This document shows positions 6,999 through 13,940 of a stretch of 21,762 bases of DNA, one piece after another. A program made the position numbers and the translations under genes. The stretch spans positions 1 to 21,762 of the forward strand of contig JAFVYE010000125.1 in the NCBI GenBank assembly GCA_017500745.1. The letters are read 5' to 3'. Under the pieces are notes generated by a model. It did no database searches and had not been told where the DNA came from. It saw only the letters and a program-made list of their open reading frames with translations. The DNA comes from Clostridia bacterium. GTDB lineage: Bacteria > Bacillota > Clostridia > Christensenellales > CAG-917. Every line of letters starts with the position of its first letter. Position 1 is the stretch's first letter.

Positions 6999-8684
6999 GG
7001 TGAGTTCAACAAGGGATTTGAATACGGCATCATTTTTTATCAGCTCATCATAAGTGCCATATTCAACTATATTGCCGTTTTTCATCACGATGATTTCATC
7101 AAACTTGGATAGGATTTCCTCATCAAGTCTATGAGTAATCATAATCTTTGTTGTGTTGTCTATGTTCAACAGATTGTTTGTTATTGATGCAGAGGTTTCG
7201 TTGTCCAGCGCGCTGGTTGCCTCATCAAGTAATAATAGCTGTGACTTTTTAACCAAAGCTCTTGCAATGCTTATCCTTTGCTTTTCGCCACCGCTGAGAT
7301 TGCATCCGTTTTCTCCGCAACGATATTCTGCTCCTTTTTCTTCAATCAAGGACGCCAGCCCCGACTTGTTGATTGCCTCATTGAGCAGGTCTTCATCTAT
7401 TGTGGAGTACATAGTGATGTTGTTGATGATAGAGTCGTCAAAGACAAAGACGTTTTGCTCCACAAATGATGAAATTTCAAACAATTGATCTATTGATATA
7501 TCTCTCAGTTCGGCATCATTGTAGTGTATTGTGCCTGAATAGTCGTTGTGCTTGCCCAACAAAAGATTGACAAGGGTGGTTTTGCCAGAGCCACTTGTTC
7601 CAACAATGGCGTAGGATTTGTTCCTTTCAAATCTGTGACTTACACCATCAAGCACAACCTTGTCATCATAGGCAAATCCAAGATTTGAAAGGGTGATTTC
7701 TTTGATGTGCTCCACCTTCTCTCCATCATTGCTGTCGGCTTCTGCTTTGATGATTTCACTTATCTTTGCAAAGAGGGGTTTGCAAGCACGCCTCTTTGAC
7801 CACACTGTGGGAATTTCCATAAGGGGATTTATGATATAATTCATCAACTGGACAAACAACAATATGACGGAAGGTGCAATATCTCCTGTTTTAATTGATA
7901 TGTATGCACCAATGAAAAACACCCCAAACTGCGACACCAAGCTCAACACCGTTTGCACCATTTCCATCAGCGCAAGTGTCTTGGTTTTGCTGGCTTTTTT
8001 GCTTTCCAACACGTCATTGTTTTTGACAAATAAATCTTTGATTTTGTGCTCTGATTTGAAAACCTTGACCGTTGAAAATCCTATCAAGTTATCCTTGACA
8101 AAGTGCATAAAGCTTGCATTTTGGTCGCTGATTTGTTTTTCATGGAAAGCAAGCTTGCCACCCACTATAATTGCCCCAACAAAAGGAAGCAGTGACAGCA
8201 CAATCCCTGCCAAAGTCAACCAAGGGCTGTATATCAGCATCACGACAATTGTGGACAAAAACAAGGTGACATTTGTTATCAAGCCAAAGGCGGACAGCAG
8301 ATAATCTTCCTCAATTTGCTTCACGTCGTTGGTCAGTGCAGAAATGTACGTTGACGTGTTGTGCTTGCCAAACCCTGCAATGCTTTTGTCTAAAATACGA
8401 CCATAAACATTGTTTTTGTACTGCGTTAACGCACGTTTCTGATATTTCGGTCTCAAAAAGATGATGAGAACATACACCAAAATGCCCGCTGCCAACAGCA
8501 CCAAAAATGCCACCCCTTGCGTGTACAGGGCGTCCATGTCTTTGGCGGTTGCAATGGCCATTATCTTTTCAAGCATCAAGGATATTATTATCATCGCTCC
8601 AGTTTGAAACAATGACGTCAACGTCAACACGATGAAGTTCAATATATTGCCTTTGTATATGAAGGATTTGACGGTTTTGTCCAT
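6996..8684 (-). CDS. Half-size ABC exporter (membrane domain plus ATPase)
   Basis: A 562-residue protein with an N-terminal exporter-type membrane domain of about six helices (residues 15-300) and a C-terminal ATPase. The ATPase shows Walker A GTSGSGKTT (362-370), Q-loop Q410, signature LSGGEKQR (463-470), Walker B LLLLDEATSALD (483-494) and switch His518 (ITHRL). This is the standard architecture of a homodimeric or paired type IV ABC exporter for peptides, lipids or drugs. No N-terminal C39 peptidase domain is present, so it is not a bacteriocin-processing exporter. No partner half-transporter, precursor peptide or modification enzyme is next to it, which suggests a homodimer. The start is supported by GGAG nine bases upstream. 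It has its own strong promoter (8720-8748), and its TAA stop opens palindromic copy B. Confidence 0.88.
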   Translation of the reverse strand: MDKTVKSFIYKGNILNFIVLTLTSLFQTGAMIIISLMLEKIMAIATAKDMDALYTQGVAFLVLLAAGILVYVLIIFLRPKYQKRALTQYKNNVYGRILDKSIAGFGKHNTSTYISALTNDVKQIEEDYLLSAFGLITNVTLFLSTIVVMLIYSPWLTLAGIVLSLLPFVGAIIVGGKLAFHEKQISDQNASFMHFVKDNLIGFSTVKVFKSEHKIKDLFVKNNDVLESKKASKTKTLALMEMVQTVLSLVSQFGVFFIGAYISIKTGDIAPSVILLFVQLMNYIINPLMEIPTVWSKRRACKPLFAKISEIIKAEADSNDGEKVEHIKEITLSNLGFAYDDKVVLDGVSHRFERNKSYAIVGTSGSGKTTLVNLLLGKHNDYSGTIHYNDAELRDISIDQLFEISSFVEQNVFVFDDSIINNITMYSTIDEDLLNEAINKSGLASLIEEKGAEYRCGENGCNLSGGEKQRISIARALVKKSQLLLLDEATSALDNETSASITNNLLNIDNTTKIMITHRLDEEILSKFDEIIVMKNGNIVEYGTYDELIKNDAVFKSLVELT

Positions 8685-8719
8685 AGCATCATTCTCCTAT
8701 GTCTTTGCTTTTTTCCCAC

Positions 8720-8748
8720 ATTATATATCCATTTGTTTATAGTTTCAA
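8720..8748 (-). promoter_or_regulatory. Strong sigma-A-like promoter of the ABC exporter gene
   Basis: On the minus strand TTGAAA (8748-8743), a 17-nt spacer, then TATAAT (8725-8720), about 36 bases before the start codon. Upstream, TGGTTGA occurs twice as a short direct repeat (near 8757 and 8778). Confidence 0.75.
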
Positions 8749-8802
8749 CGAAACAATGGTTGAATGACTAACCCTTTGGTTGATTTACACCAAGCAAGAT
8801 GA

Positions 8803-8835
8803 AGAGTGCGAAAAGCCCACGTTTTGCGCGTTTGG
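8803..8835 (-). repeat. Possible fragment of the palindromic element next to copy C
   Basis: GAAAAGCCCACG (8810-8821) is identical to 12 bases inside copy B (6914-6925) and directly adjoins the TAAAAACG end of copy C. This may be a remnant of an older copy. The match is short and could be chance. Confidence 0.35.
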
Positions 8836-8961
8836 TAAAAACGCGATATTGAGATGCATAACAAGAAAGAAACACCGAGGGCAGGCCGTGGCGTACTTTG
8901 CGTACGTGAGGATTGCACTCGGTGTATCTGACGAAGTTAGGCGCTCAATAGCGCGTTTTTA
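8836..8961 (-). repeat. Stop-codon-linked palindromic element, copy C
   Basis: A 126-bp element with the best-preserved ends. The left end is TAAAAACGCGATATTGAG; the right end read inward on the minus strand is TAAAAACGCGCTATTGAG (17 of 18 identical). Its first triplet on the minus strand is the TAA stop of rpsR. A long inner stem pairs ACACCGAG (about 8871-8878) with CTCGGTGT, and the hairpin tip is GCGTACTTTGCGTACGTG. It separates rpsR from the promoter of the ABC exporter and is the only terminator-like structure after the ribosomal operon. Confidence 0.88.
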
Positions 8962-9213
8962 GTCGGCTGAGTAAGGGAGAAGTCCCATAACTCTTGCTCT
9001 CTTAATTGCTGTTGCAAGGCCACGTTGGTGCTTTGCGTAAACGCCACTCATACGACGGGGAAGGATCTTGCCCTTTTCGGTGACGAAACGGCGGAGTTTT
9101 GCAACGTCTTTGTAGTCAATGTCTTCAATGTGTTCAACACAGAAAAGGCAAACTTTCTTTTTGGGAACTCGCTTTGCGGGGCGAGGTGCTTTGATTTCAT
9201 TCATTTCTGCCAT
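8959..9213 (-). CDS. rpsR: 30S ribosomal protein S18
   Basis: 84 residues with the S18 core IDYKDVAKLRRFVTEKGKILPRR followed by KHQRGLATAIKRARVMGLLPY. S18 binds 16S rRNA in the platform next to S6. Length and C-terminus are normal for the family, so the adjoining palindromic element has not truncated it. The N-terminal part has CLFCVEH, a Cys-x-x-Cys pair as in Cys-containing S18 forms. It is the last gene of the rpsF-ssb-rpsR operon, 34 bp after ssb, with GGAG before the ATG. Its TAA stop is the start of element copy C. Confidence 0.97.
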   Translation of the reverse strand: MAEMNEIKAPRPAKRVPKKKVCLFCVEHIEDIDYKDVAKLRRFVTEKGKILPRRMSGVYAKHQRGLATAIKRARVMGLLPYSAD

Positions 9214-9247
9214 AATAAATCTCCTATTTGACTCCTATTGAGTCCGA

Positions 9248-9637
9248 TTAGAACGGAAGGTCTTCGTCTATGGGACGGAGTGCATCAAAATCAACGTCAT
9301 CAAGTTCATCTCTTTCATCATCATTCTTTGTTGAGAGGAATTGGACTTCGTCTGCTGCGATTTCGGTGACGTAACGACGGCTTCCATCGTTTGCATCATA
9401 GTTGCGGGTTTGGATTGATCCGCTGATTGCAGCTTTTGAACCTTTTTTGAGGTATCTTGCGCAGTTGTCTGCTTGTGCTCTCCAGACTACGACGGGGAGA
9501 AAATCTGTTTCTCTCTTTCCGTCTTTGCTATAATTTCTTGACACTGCAAGGGTGAACTTGCAGAATTTAACGCCATTGTTAGTAGTAGACAATTCCGGGT
9601 CTTTCGTTAAATTTCCAATCAAAAAAACTTTGTTCAT
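9248..9637 (-). CDS. ssb: Single-stranded DNA-binding protein
   Basis: 129 residues, N-terminal OB fold opening MNKVFLIGNLTKDPEL and including the DFLPVVVWRAQADNCARYLKKG region. A short acidic linker leads to the C-terminal tail DEDLPF, the docking peptide for replication and repair partners. It is shorter than many Bacillota SSBs because the flexible linker is reduced. It lies between rpsF and rpsR, the classic order, with an AAGGAG site before the ATG. Confidence 0.97.
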   Translation of the reverse strand: MNKVFLIGNLTKDPELSTTNNGVKFCKFTLAVSRNYSKDGKRETDFLPVVVWRAQADNCARYLKKGSKAAISGSIQTRNYDANDGSRRYVTEIAADEVQFLSTKNDDERDELDDVDFDALRPIDEDLPF

Positions 9638-9663
9638 AGTGTGCTCCTTTTTTGTCTTACTTC

Positions 9664-9942
9664 TTACTTTTTGATGAACATGCTTCTCATCACGTTGTCA
9701 TCAATGCCCATTTGTCTGTCAATTTCGTCACGTGCTTCAACTGAGCATTCCACGTTCATAAGAACATAGTATCCTTCAGTTTGTTTGTCCATGACGTAAG
9801 CAAACTTTCTGATGCCCCATTTGTCAAGATCAAGAACTGTGCCGAGTGAGTTTGCAAGGGTTTCATACTTTTCAACGGTTGCGTTCTTTTGATCATCTTC
9901 AAGATGTGCGGGGATGATGTAGAGAATTTCGTACTTATTCAT
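9664..9942 (-). CDS. rpsF: 30S ribosomal protein S6
   Basis: 92 residues from ATG 9942-9940. An in-frame start 13 codons upstream is rejected because AAAGGAGGT lies at the right distance from the inner ATG and S6 proteins begin MxKYE. The core MNKYEILYIIPAHLEDD and KWGIRKFAYVMDKQTEGYYVLMNVE are diagnostic. S6 pairs with S18 on the 30S platform. It is the first gene of the operon, 26 bp before ssb. Confidence 0.97.
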   Translation of the reverse strand: MNKYEILYIIPAHLEDDQKNATVEKYETLANSLGTVLDLDKWGIRKFAYVMDKQTEGYYVLMNVECSVEARDEIDRQMGIDDNVMRSMFIKK

Positions 9943-9948
9943 GTTTTT

Positions 9949-9957
9949 ACCTCCTTT
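9949..9957 (-). promoter_or_regulatory. Ribosome binding site fixing the rpsF start
   Basis: AAAGGAGGT on the minus strand, six bases before ATG 9942-9940. Confidence 0.85.
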
Positions 9958-9967
9958 TGGACTGATG

Positions 9968-9987
9968 TCTTTCGCCTTCACGAAAGA
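9968..9987 (-). promoter_or_regulatory. Leader hairpin upstream of rpsF
   Basis: TCTTTCG, loop TGAAGG, CGAAAGA on the minus strand: a 7-bp perfect stem in the rpsF leader just ahead of the ribosome site. Many bacteria carry an S6:S18-binding autoregulatory leader here. That motif needs a conserved CCG, which I do not see, so the assignment to that family is tentative. Confidence 0.4.
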
Positions 9988-10021
9988 AAGGACTTTGCAT
10001 TAATCTACATAATGCCTTGAT

Positions 10022-10050
10022 ATATTAATATATTATTTCAAAATTGTAAA
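10022..10050 (-). promoter_or_regulatory. Sigma-A-like promoter of rpsF-ssb-rpsR
   Basis: TTTACA (10050-10045), a 17-nt spacer, then TAATAT (10027-10022) on the minus strand, in a very AT-rich stretch. It would give a leader of about 75 bases containing the hairpin at 9968-9987. Confidence 0.6.
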
Positions 10051-10110
10051 GCAAAAAACACAACTAAAATAAGTTTTTGCTCCTGTTTCTGCTTGCAAAT
10101 CAAGGTTCTA

Positions 10111-11487
10111 TCACAAAGAAATCAAGTCACGATATGCTTGATGATAGATGTTGAAGATCGCTTCAATGGCACGCAAAGAAATGCGCTCGTTGGGCTCATG
10201 GATGATCATCTCCCCATAGCCGTCCATTTCAGGGCCAAAGGCAACGCAGTTTGAAAACTCTCTTGCATAGGTGCCACCAGCACTGCAAATGGGCTGGCTT
10301 TCATAGTCGCCGGTGACGGTTGCATATGCGTTCATGAGTGCCTTTATCATCTTGGAGTCTTTGTCCATTTTGAACCCTTGTGATGATGATTTGAGGTCAA
10401 CTTTTACGCTGTCGCCCACGGTTGATTTGATTTCATCCACCATTTTTTGAGAGTTGGTGTTGAAGGGCAATCTGCTGTTGATGCGCACCTCAAACTTGCC
10501 ATCTTCATAGTGGCAGAGGCCAATGTTTACTGCAATTTTGCCATATTCATCTTGGGCAAAACAACCAAGCTTTTCGCCGTGAACACAGGTGCCGATGCAC
10601 TTGTTGTAGAACACCACAAAGTCATCGTCAATGATGCCGTCAAGTCCGTCAAGAGCATAGGACACAGCGTTGACTCCGTGCTGGGGCACGCTGCCGTGAG
10701 CCGCCTTGCCATACACCACAAATTTTGCCCAGTCATCTTGACTCTCACAGGTGAATTTGATGCCGTTAGAATCAAGCTTTTTGCTGATTTTGACAATGGC
10801 TTTGTTCATTTCAACCTTGCCAAGCATGCCTTCTGCATTGAGGGTGAATCTACACACGTCGGGCACTGCGTTGATGACAATTCCGCCATCAAAATATGTG
10901 AGGCGCACTCTGCCTCTGCCCTCTGCGTTTCCAGACAAGAAGATGTTGTTGATGGACTTCTCTGCAAAGATTACGGGAAAGTTTGAGTCGGGTGTGACGC
11001 CGTACGTGATTGGCTCGTCAACTTCAAGATAGTGCTCCATGCATCTTGAGCCGGTTTCCTCATTGCAACCAAAGATGATGCGGACACGTCTGTCAAACTT
11101 CATGCCCTCATCCATAAGGGCTTTGATGACGTACATTGATATGATGGTGGGACCTTTGTCATCAATGGTTCCTCTGCCCCAAATTTCATCATCCACAAGA
11201 GCACCAGAATAGGCGGGCACCTTCCATCCGTCGCCCTCGGGCACTACGTCAAGGTGACCGATGATGCCAACGATTTCATCGCCCTCCCCTATTTCGGCAT
11301 ATCCACAATAGCCGTCAAGATTGACGGTGCGGAAGCCAAGCTTGTCGGCAACGGACAAAACGTACTCAAGGCAATCCTTGTTGCCTTGACCAAAAGGACC
11401 TCCCTCAACAGGAGTGTCAAGGACTGTCTTTATTTGAACTGCTTTTGAGATTGTCTCAATGATGTCAGGAAGATACTTTTTTATCAT
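10111..11487 (-). CDS. PepV-like M20 family metallodipeptidase
   Basis: 458 residues matching the dizinc M20A PepV/Sapep type. The ligand and catalytic motifs are in order: GHLDVVPEG with H78 and D80, GTIDDKGP with bridging D110, CNEETGS with catalytic E143 and ligand E144, and GVTPDSNFP with D167. The last His ligand is likely in MIIHEPNE near the C-terminus. A lid/dimerisation-type domain lies between the two catalytic halves. The expected role is cytoplasmic cleavage of dipeptides or N-terminal residues of short peptides during amino-acid scavenging. The start is supported by GGAG seven bases upstream. It has its own promoter (11515-11542) and its stop is TGA. Only a weak AT-rich hairpin (about 10051-10080) lies beyond it. 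Confidence 0.9.
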   Translation of the reverse strand: MIKKYLPDIIETISKAVQIKTVLDTPVEGGPFGQGNKDCLEYVLSVADKLGFRTVNLDGYCGYAEIGEGDEIVGIIGHLDVVPEGDGWKVPAYSGALVDDEIWGRGTIDDKGPTIISMYVIKALMDEGMKFDRRVRIIFGCNEETGSRCMEHYLEVDEPITYGVTPDSNFPVIFAEKSINNIFLSGNAEGRGRVRLTYFDGGIVINAVPDVCRFTLNAEGMLGKVEMNKAIVKISKKLDSNGIKFTCESQDDWAKFVVYGKAAHGSVPQHGVNAVSYALDGLDGIIDDDFVVFYNKCIGTCVHGEKLGCFAQDEYGKIAVNIGLCHYEDGKFEVRINSRLPFNTNSQKMVDEIKSTVGDSVKVDLKSSSQGFKMDKDSKMIKALMNAYATVTGDYESQPICSAGGTYAREFSNCVAFGPEMDGYGEMIIHEPNERISLRAIEAIFNIYHQAYRDLISL

Positions 11488-11514
11488 AATTCTTCTCCAA
11501 TGTTTGTTGCATAT

Positions 11515-11542
11515 ATTATAACCCGAGCGGGATATTTTTCAA
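11515..11542 (-). promoter_or_regulatory. Sigma-A-like promoter of the M20 peptidase gene
   Basis: TTGAAA (11542-11537), a 16-nt spacer, then a perfect TATAAT (11520-11515) on the minus strand. The spacer contains the palindrome CCCGCTCGGG, which may be a regulator site. Confidence 0.7.
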
Positions 11543-11554
11543 TAGTTTACAACA

Positions 11555-11582
11555 AAAAAAGCCACTTGAAAGTGGCTTTTTG
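11555..11582 (-). terminator. Rho-independent terminator of the GtrA-family gene
   Basis: AAAAAGCCACT, loop around TTCA, AGTGGCTTTTT on the minus strand, 18 bases past the GtrA gene stop. It has A/T tracts on both sides. Confidence 0.9.
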
Positions 11583-11599
11583 TTTGGTTAATCTGCTTT

Positions 11600-12304
11600 T
11601 TAGAACTCTTTTGCCTTCAAAATCTTCTTCAGCTTTTTGTCATCAAGGCCGTTGATGTCAACTCCAGAGTGAAGAAGCTCGTACATTTCAAGTCCGTTGA
11701 AGGTGTCCTTGGCGGGAGTGATTTCTCCATTGGGGCCAACCTCGCCAACGTTGTACTTTTGAAGGGCGCTATTTTCTTCTTTGCGATAGATGACAAACTT
11801 TTGCCAGCAGAATTCAAGCACAAAGTTGATGATCATGACGGTGGCTTCTGCCACTATGCCTGCAAGATCTGCCATGCCGGGCATAACTGCCACAAGCTGT
11901 GCTTTGATTGTGGGCACGTACCAGGTTTGGAAGGGATAGAAAGGCACGTAGAACAAAAATGCAAGAAACATTGCTCTCGGCACGTTGCCTGCTGATTGGA
12001 AGGTGAACTTTCTGTTGAGAGTGAAGTTCCAAAGAATTGACAAGGCAAGGGCGATTGTTGTGGCAATAAAGTCGCCAAGAGGGATGCCGGGCACCATAAA
12101 CCATATGGTCTTGTCACTCTTGATGACTGCTTGCAGAATTGTGAACGTGACAATTTGTATTACACCGGCGCTGGCTGCACAAAGGAAATATTTTATGGCT
12201 TGCTTCAAGGATTTTCTGCGCACCATTTTGTATTCTTGCAATTCCTCGGCAGTGAGTTCTGCCTGTTGCTCTTTTGTAAGTTTGACTTTTCCGAGATCTT
12301 CCAT
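11600..12304 (-). CDS. GtrA-family four-helix membrane protein
   Basis: 234 residues from ATG 12304-12302, chosen because AGGAGG precedes it by four bases. An upstream in-frame ATG lacks this. A charged N-terminus (1-45) is followed by four TM helices (starting at about residues 45, 85, 120 and 155) with the GtrA-type LSILWNFTLNRKFTFQ motif after the second. A soluble tail of about 55 residues includes repeated Lys near the end (KKLKKILKAKEF). GtrA/DPMS2-like proteins are thought to help move or bind polyprenyl-linked sugars for surface glycan glycosylation. No glycosyltransferase is adjacent, so the pathway is not evident. It is divergent from gerA, with only 97 bp between the start codons. 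Confidence 0.85.
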   Translation of the reverse strand: MEDLGKVKLTKEQQAELTAEELQEYKMVRRKSLKQAIKYFLCAASAGVIQIVTFTILQAVIKSDKTIWFMVPGIPLGDFIATTIALALSILWNFTLNRKFTFQSAGNVPRAMFLAFLFYVPFYPFQTWYVPTIKAQLVAVMPGMADLAGIVAEATVMIINFVLEFCWQKFVIYRKEENSALQKYNVGEVGPNGEITPAKDTFNGLEMYELLHSGVDINGLDDKKLKKILKAKEF

Positions 12305-12308
12305 AATT

Positions 12309-12314
12309 CCTCCT
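12309..12314 (-). promoter_or_regulatory. Ribosome binding site fixing the GtrA start
   Basis: AGGAGG on the minus strand, four bases before ATG 12304-12302. Confidence 0.8.
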
Positions 12315-12320
12315 ATGGTC

Positions 12321-12349
12321 ATTTTATACCTGCGCGGGCGCAAAGTCAA
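12321..12349 (-). promoter_or_regulatory. Sigma-A-like promoter of the GtrA-family gene
   Basis: TTGACT (12349-12344), a 17-nt spacer, then TAAAAT (12326-12321) on the minus strand. The spacer is GC-rich (GCGCCCGCGC). Confidence 0.65.
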
Positions 12350-12380
12350 TACGAAAGTTTGTCCATCGGGTTATAAAAGC
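12345..12380 (+). promoter_or_regulatory. Possible forespore-type promoter of the ger operon
   Basis: GGTTATAAA at about 12369-12377 resembles the GGnnAnAnT-like -10 of forespore sigma factors (SigF/SigG), which transcribe gerA-type operons in Bacillus. No TTGACA-like -35 is seen at the right distance, which argues against sigma-A. The -35 part (near AATAC, 12347-12351) matches poorly. Confidence 0.25.
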
Positions 12381-12401
12381 GAGGTTTTGGTCAAAACTCA
12401 A

Positions 12402-13940
12402 ATGGTGACATTACAAGACTTCAAAAACAAATTGACAACGGAGTTCCATGACAGCGATGACCTGTTTTTCCGACAAATCACAACAGACAACGTAAGCTGT
12501 GTTTTGTGCTATCTTGACGGAGGCAGCGACAAACAACTGCTGGAGCAAAACGTCATTGCGCCTATTTTGAGGGCACAATCCCCTCTGTCCTCTGCCAATC
12601 TTTCAAGCACCGTGTTCTACGGAGAGGAAATCAAGCCCACTCCCCTTGATGACTGTGCATGCAAAATTGCAGAGGGAGACGTCATTCTCTTTTTTGATGG
12701 TGAAAGCGACGCCAACCTTTTGAGCTTGCGGAAGTTTGACAAGCGTGCTGTGGTGGAGCCACCCACCTCAAACGTGTTGAAAGGACCTCGTGAGGGGTTT
12801 ATTGAGGAGATAAAAACCAACGTCACCCTCCTACGTAGACGAATAAAATCTCCAAGTCTGACGGTAAAAAACATGCAGATAGGCAGATTTTCATCCACCC
12901 CCGTTGCCCTTGTGTATATAGACGGCATTGCCGAGGCAAAAGTGATTGATGAAATAACTCGCAGATTGATGGCCATTGACATTGATGGTGTCATTGACGG
13001 AGCATACCTCTCATCTTTCATACAAGGCAGGCGCATGTCCTTTTTCAATCAGGTGGGAAGCAGCGAAAAGCCAGACGTGGTTGCCTCAAAACTGCTTGAA
13101 GGCAGAGTGGCAATCATAGTTGACGGCTCTCCTCTTGTCTTGACCTTGCCCTTTGTGCTGTTTGAGGACCTGCAAGACGGCTACGACTACTATTCAAACG
13201 ATTGGCGCTCCTCTATGGTGCGTGTTTTTCGCATTCTTGGTGCGTTGCTTACAATACTTCTTCCCGGTGCGTACGTGGCACTTCAAAGCCACCACTACCA
13301 CCTTATGCCCTTGAAGTTTCTCATAACGCTGCTCTCTGCCACCAACGGCATACCTTTCCCTCCCGCCATAGAGATGTTTTTTGTGCTGTTGCTCTTTGAA
13401 ATCCTCAACCAAGCATCCATACGCATGCCTCGGCTTATGGGCATATCCTTGTCCATTGTGGGAGCAATAGTCCTTGGGGACACGGCAGTAAAAGCAGGGC
13501 TAATATCCTCCCCTGCGGTGCTTGTGACAGCACTATCAGCAATTGGAATTTTTTGCGTGCCAGACCAAGTTGGCACCCTGTCTATACTGCGCTTTTTGTT
13601 TCTTTGTTGCTCCTCTGTCATGGGGCTATTTGGCATTGTAATTTTGTTTTTGATTTTGATTGCATACCTTGCCTCAATGGACAGCTACGGCTCCCCATAT
13701 CTTGCCCCATACGCTCCACGTATAACCCCCGACCTCAAAGACGGTGTGTTGAAGTCAAGCACGGTAAATATGACAAAGCGTCCCTATTCTATCCCGTCAT
13801 CCAACCGAAATAGGATGAAGGAACAGAGGCCTGATGACAGGGATTTTGACAATGGCTCCACCCCGTATCACACCAAACACGTTGACGAGCCGGAAAACGA
13901 TGTTTCAACACAAAATGATGTTGAGAGGAGCAAACAATGA
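12402..13940 (+). CDS. Spore germinant receptor subunit A (GerA/GerKA family)
   Basis: 512 residues from ATG 12402. The frame is open further upstream, but that part overlaps the divergent GtrA gene and does not resemble GerA. The soluble N-terminal region (1-265) carries the family signature EPPTSNVLKGPREGFIEEIKTNVTLLRRR (119-147). Then come about five TM segments (275-425) with IPFPPAIEMF and SIVGAIVLGDTAVKAGLISSPAV, both typical of GerA subunits. A basic and acidic, low-complexity cytoplasmic tail (440-512) is longer than usual. Subunit A sits in the spore inner membrane and, with B and C, forms the nutrient-gated receptor channel that triggers germination. No SD site precedes the ATG (GAGG lies 17 bases away), so the exact start is less certain. 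It overlaps gerB by ATGA. Confidence 0.92.
   Translation: MVTLQDFKNKLTTEFHDSDDLFFRQITTDNVSCVLCYLDGGSDKQLLEQNVIAPILRAQSPLSSANLSSTVFYGEEIKPTPLDDCACKIAEGDVILFFDGESDANLLSLRKFDKRAVVEPPTSNVLKGPREGFIEEIKTNVTLLRRRIKSPSLTVKNMQIGRFSSTPVALVYIDGIAEAKVIDEITRRLMAIDIDGVIDGAYLSSFIQGRRMSFFNQVGSSEKPDVVASKLLEGRVAIIVDGSPLVLTLPFVLFEDLQDGYDYYSNDWRSSMVRVFRILGALLTILLPGAYVALQSHHYHLMPLKFLITLLSATNGIPFPPAIEMFFVLLLFEILNQASIRMPRLMGISLSIVGAIVLGDTAVKAGLISSPAVLVTALSAIGIFCVPDQVGTLSILRFLFLCCSSVMGLFGIVILFLILIAYLASMDSYGSPYLAPYAPRITPDLKDGVLKSSTVNMTKRPYSIPSSNRNRMKEQRPDDRDFDNGSTPYHTKHVDEPENDVSTQNDVERSKQ

Noticed and set aside
6996..8684. ABC exporter as part of a bacteriocin or RiPP cluster
   Set aside because: No C39 peptidase domain, no small precursor gene and no modification or immunity gene within the window.
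1518..8961. Palindromic elements as integron attC sites, which also adjoin stop codons and fold as imperfect hairpins
   Set aside because: No GTTRRRY/RYYYAAC core sites are seen, no integrase is present, and one adjoining gene is rpsR in its normal operon, which would not be a gene cassette.
9968..9987. Confident S6:S18 autoregulatory leader call
   Set aside because: The hairpin is well placed, but the conserved CCG of that motif is not seen; kept only as a tentative regulatory hairpin.
11985..12401. N-terminal extension of the GerA protein by the open frame upstream
   Set aside because: It lies antisense to the GtrA gene and across its promoter, and does not resemble GerA; ATG 12402 gives a normal-length protein.
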